64,000 nt of DNA from Lepidurus packardi (taxonomy: Eukaryota > Arthropoda > Branchiopoda > Notostraca > Triopsidae), in contig JAKZAN010000005.1 in NCBI GenBank assembly GCA_023053545.1, positions 10,540,001-10,604,000 on the forward strand, read 5' to 3'. Position 1 is the first letter of the stretch. Each line of letters begins with the position of its first letter. Shown here one piece after another: positions 60,901-64,000 of this stretch. The translations under genes were made by a program, and so were the position numbers. The notes beneath the pieces are model-generated. The model saw only the letters and a list, made by a program, of their open reading frames with translations, was not told where the DNA came from and did no database searches.

Positions 60901-62240
60901 TTAAATAATACTGTAGTACACATAAAATAATAGAAAATAGAAAAAAAAGATACGCCTGGAGTAGATCCTCTTACATGGGATCTCCCACTCAGACGGTATC
61001 ATTGTCAGACCTCGAATACTTCTTCACTAGCATATATTTCTGCCAACAATACCTTCCTGGTACCTCAGAAATAACCCAATATCCCCTATACCTGAGTATC
61101 CCGTTGTCACTTCAAAGTCAAATTCCCATATTTAAAATAAATGGTCTAGGTTCCGGTTCACGGTCTAGGTTTCGAGGTCAGAACAAGGTTAAAATCCTCA
61201 TGACCTGTTATGACTCTATTTTGGAAGGTTAGGATCAGGATTGGGTCATCCGATTTCTACTCCTAAGCCCTTCGGCTGCCCGAATTTAGCCCTTCTAACA
61301 CCGCATGGCACCTATCTGCTGAAAATGAATCTGAATGAAAATGAAAAATCTATTTTCCTTATGTGGGTGTCATTTTCCGGTCAGTTATGGAATCGGAATT
61401 AGGGCTCTTTTGGAGAACGATTTCATACCATGGCTCGTGATTTAGCCGACTTTTACTAATCCAACTTGGACTACTTGGACTACTAGGATAGACTAAATAA
61501 ACTATCTGCATTAAGCTCCAGGAAGTAAAAAGGTTTGACTAAAACATCGTAAACAGTTTTGTAAGAGTTATAGTTGTAGCTCTAGACCCCCTTAGATCTT
61601 CGATTCCAATTGCTTCAGCTCCGTCCCGGTCTTAAGATCGTTAAATCGTTCCTTTCCCTGTGGGATATAACCTAACTACATGATCCTGGGCGCAGAGCTC
61701 ACTGACATACACGAAAAGGGGACCAAGTCATAGGTCACCTTTGTAAGTCACATCGTTGCCGTGGTGAGGCTCCCATGTTCGTTGACCAAGATTATATTTC
61801 TGCGGCTTGAAGAGCGCTGCCTTCAACACCCGAGGCTAGCAACGAGTCATTCGTTAACTTGTCACCGAGAAATTTCCATAGCTCGCAAGGATTTCTTCCA
61901 AGCCCCACAGCTCTGAAGATGACTACTCTTTATTCGCAGCATTTTCCAGTCTTTTGGCGTCCCCGTAATTGTGGAGAAAGAGGACCGAAAATAAAAGGAA
62001 AAATAGAAACCTTCCAATCTTCAACTGCCTGACTTGATTTCCTCTCGATGGTTTCTCGCTCCCGGAATTGAGACGTGGCTAGCGCACGCGTGTGCAGCTA
62101 TTGTGTACCGGTGTATCAAAAGAAGTAAAAGCATCTGTCTTTCAGAGCACCGGAAACGATCTTCAGTTGCATGGCTGACGCGGAATACACGCCTCACGCT
62201 TCAACTTCCTTTGCTCAGCTTTCTGCAGCTGTGATCCTTG
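54970..62240. other. Long interval without convincing genes
   Basis: Apart from the 89-codon frame at 55.4-55.7 kb I see no exon with good splice sites or recognisable motifs over more than 7 kb. Base composition is more mixed than in the gene block, with purine and pyrimidine runs and GC-rich patches (for example 58600-58700). It could be intron of a large gene whose exons lie outside, or intergenic. Confidence 0.45.
55384..55653 (-). CDS. Hypothetical 89-aa open frame
   Basis: An acidic, protein-like frame of 89 codons with several methionines and tryptophans. A TTGTCAG acceptor-like site sits immediately before its first ATG, so it could be a short gene or a terminal exon. The C-terminal half has a hydrophobic run (W-I-Y-C-F-V-V-T-S). 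I recognise no family and see no AATAAA nearby. Chance cannot be excluded. Confidence 0.3.
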   Translation of the reverse strand: MTMHSPEMTKDSMGINFGEFQDETLLAWDVADEGEIEDEMQGHGSGMHFLTRVEVLTWDASSLDSDGRLQDLWIYCFVVTSKLIENPVS

Positions 62241-62627
62241 TTACAGCACTTCCATTTCTCCCAGACGATCTTTGACCCAAAAGAAGATAAGTGACCCGGC
62301 TAGGAAACCTAACCTGACTCCGACAAGTGTCCTCTCTACCTCCTTACGATGCCTCCGAGATTCCAAACTCAAAGATTCTTTCCCAGAATCAACCCACTCA
62401 ACGATCCTCGACCCGCGCAACGACTTCAAGTGATTCCCAAACGCCGATAGGAAGTCTTTCCTAACGTCTGAATCAGAAAAACGATTCTTGAACGATTCAT
62501 CCAAATCATCGCCCAAATTCAAAGACTCCAATTCTCTAAAATCCTCTGCAAAATCAGCATCCTGATTCATTTTGGTGAATGATTCTAACGAGCTAAAGCT
62601 TCGTTTTTTCGATTCGCCGATTCTCAA
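62241..62627 (-). CDS. Hypothetical 128-aa frame in GATTC-rich DNA
   Basis: The frame is rich in Ser, Glu, Asp and Leu and ends in a hydrophobic segment (V-R-L-G-F-L-A-G-S-L-I-F-F-W-V). The underlying DNA is enriched in GATTC/GAATC, which also dominates the tandem repeat just beyond, so repeat structure may have created the frame. No domain is recognised. A real tail-anchored protein is possible but unproven. Confidence 0.25.
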   Translation of the reverse strand: MRIGESKKRSFSSLESFTKMNQDADFAEDFRELESLNLGDDLDESFKNRFSDSDVRKDFLSAFGNHLKSLRGSRIVEWVDSGKESLSLESRRHRKEVERTLVGVRLGFLAGSLIFFWVKDRLGEMEVL

Positions 62628-62704
62628 TGTGATTCTCTATGACGAGTGAACCCAGTTCAACGACTCGAATTCCAACCAAGATGATCTGCAGTAGAGATTA
62701 GCTT

Positions 62705-63203
62705 GAGCAATCCAATCTACTGAATATATAGTGAGCGATTCTCCCGATTCTCCTGATTCCCATGATTCGCAAACTATTCCTCTGCAAAATTGACGAACAA
62801 AACTGAAAATTGATTGTGTGACTTCCCCAATTTCTTGGAGCAATGAGCGATTCTACCGATTCTCCTGATTCTCTTGATTCGCAAACTATTCCTCTGCAAA
62901 ATTGACGAACAAAACTGAAAATTGATTGTGTGACTTCCCCAATTTCTTGGAGCAATCCAATCTACTGAATATATAGTGAGCGATTCTACCGATTCTCCTG
63001 ATTCCCCTGATTCGCAAACTATTCCTCTGCAAAATTGACGAACAAAACTGAAAATTGATTGTATGACTTCCCCAATTTCTTGGAGCAATCCAATCTACTG
63101 AATATATAGTGAGCGATTCTACCGATTCTCCTGATTCGCAAACTATTCCTCTGCAAAATTGACGAACAAAACTGAAAATTGGTTGTGACTTCCCCAATTT
63201 CTT
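62705..63203. repeat. Four-copy tandem repeat, units of 112-133 bp
   Basis: Units start at 62705, 62838, 62950 and 63083, with lengths 133, 112, 133 and 121 bp. All share GCAAACTATTCCTCTGCAAA, a downstream TGACGAACAAAACTGAAAAT and CTTCCCCAATTTCTT. Unit 2 lacks the CCAATCTACTGAATATATAG block present in the other three, and the number of internal GATTCTCC-type repeats varies. High identity suggests recent expansion. Minus-strand open frames across it are repeat artefacts. Confidence 0.9.
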
Positions 63204-64000
63204 ACAAGATTTAAGCTCCTAAAAAGGTGATTCTCTCCTGCTTCCCAATAACGGGATCGTGTTAGTGTACTGTTGGCGACCGAACCGCGAACAAAAAAAG
63301 AACAACATGACCGTCAAGCTTTGGGCTATTTTCTGGGTTACAGTTGCTAAGCCCGTGGCTTTGTTGTGGCTCATGGGCTTTACTGACGGTAAGGTTAATG
63401 GGAAATAGGGAATTAAAAGTCTATGAAAGAAATAAGAGAATCTCATAAAGCTCCTCCAGCTAGGAGTCAAGGCAAGGTCCCCTCCCTTACCCCTTAGCCA
63501 AGTTCTGTTCGCCTTTCCACCCCTGAACAACAAACCAAAATAAAACAACCCCCACCCAAAAAGAAAGGAAAAAAAATAAATAAAAATAGAGCTTTGGCCA
63601 GGATTTTCCTTTCTGGAGCCCTATTACGACTTGGACATAGACTACAGCACAGACATAACAACGGGGCAAACATAATCATATAGCTTTTCGTTACATTCTT
63701 GTTTCTTTCACAATTTTTTTTTTTTTTTTTTCATGTTTCTTATCTCCGGGTGAATTTTTTAGGGAAAAATCCTCAAGATTTACGGACTTTTCGTGTGTGG
63801 CATGTAACTAACCCAGCGCTACAAATAACATAGATTGGACACTACAACTTCCGCCAATCAATACGTTTATACTTCTTTTCTTTGAAAAAATTTAAAAAAT
63901 GTAAAAAAAAAAACAATTTTTGTTCAAGTGTACAGTACGAGGGATTGAAACGAGACCTAACGATTTGTTTTGAAAAAGTCAGTAAGCTACGCGAGTGTAT
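63204..64000. other. End of window, no gene seen
   Basis: AT-rich sequence with a 20-nt T run near 63713-63732 and shorter A/T tracts. The open frames are low complexity. Confidence 0.5.

Noticed and set aside
62705..63203. CRISPR-like array
   Set aside because: Units are 112-133 bp tandem duplicates without unique spacers, in an animal genome.

Overview
The window is nuclear DNA from an animal. Every recognisable gene is split by short GT-AG introns (about 50-120 bp is common) and the proteins are metazoan. The set includes a CYP307 (Spook-type) cytochrome P450 and a Neverland/DAF-36-type Rieske oxygenase, which points to an invertebrate, most likely an ecdysozoan. A dynein-arm assembly factor (DNAAF5) implies ciliary or flagellar axonemes. 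I cannot name the species; a compact crustacean-like or other small-genome invertebrate would fit. All exon boundaries were read by hand from reading frame, splice sites and remembered family sequence, with no alignment or transcript data.

Layout. 1-7.4 kb: nothing I can support. 7.4-8.5 kb: possible last exons of an unidentified + strand gene. 9.5-13.4 kb (+): a 10-exon M17 leucyl aminopeptidase. 16.3-19.3 kb (-): CYP307, 3 exons, with a young poly(A) retro-insertion in intron 1. 19.9-21.2 kb (-): an unrecognised, probably multi-exon gene. 21.2-29.3 kb: non-coding with small repeats. 29.4-32.4 kb (+): Neverland, 7 exons. 32.4-36.8 kb: mostly non-coding, with a tRNA-like element. 36.8-37.7 kb (+): NHP2. 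38.1-50.5 kb: a dense minus-strand block that reads, in transcription order, DNAAF5, METTL23, SLIRP, ACBD6, PDXDC1. 50.5-64 kb: no convincing gene; it holds a MITE-like element, a GATC-rich satellite and a 4-copy tandem repeat.

Two arrangements stand out. CYP307 and Neverland, enzymes of the first steps of ecdysteroid synthesis in arthropods, lie head-to-head about 10 kb apart. METTL23, SLIRP and ACBD6 lie 6 bp and 84 bp apart on one strand; the METTL23 poly(A) signal overlaps its own stop codon and ends 2 nt before the SLIRP start, and I see no poly(A) signal between SLIRP and ACBD6. That looks like a polycistronic unit. Most start codons in the window also sit 0-35 nt downstream of a 3' splice-site-like AG, which would fit spliced-leader trans-splicing.
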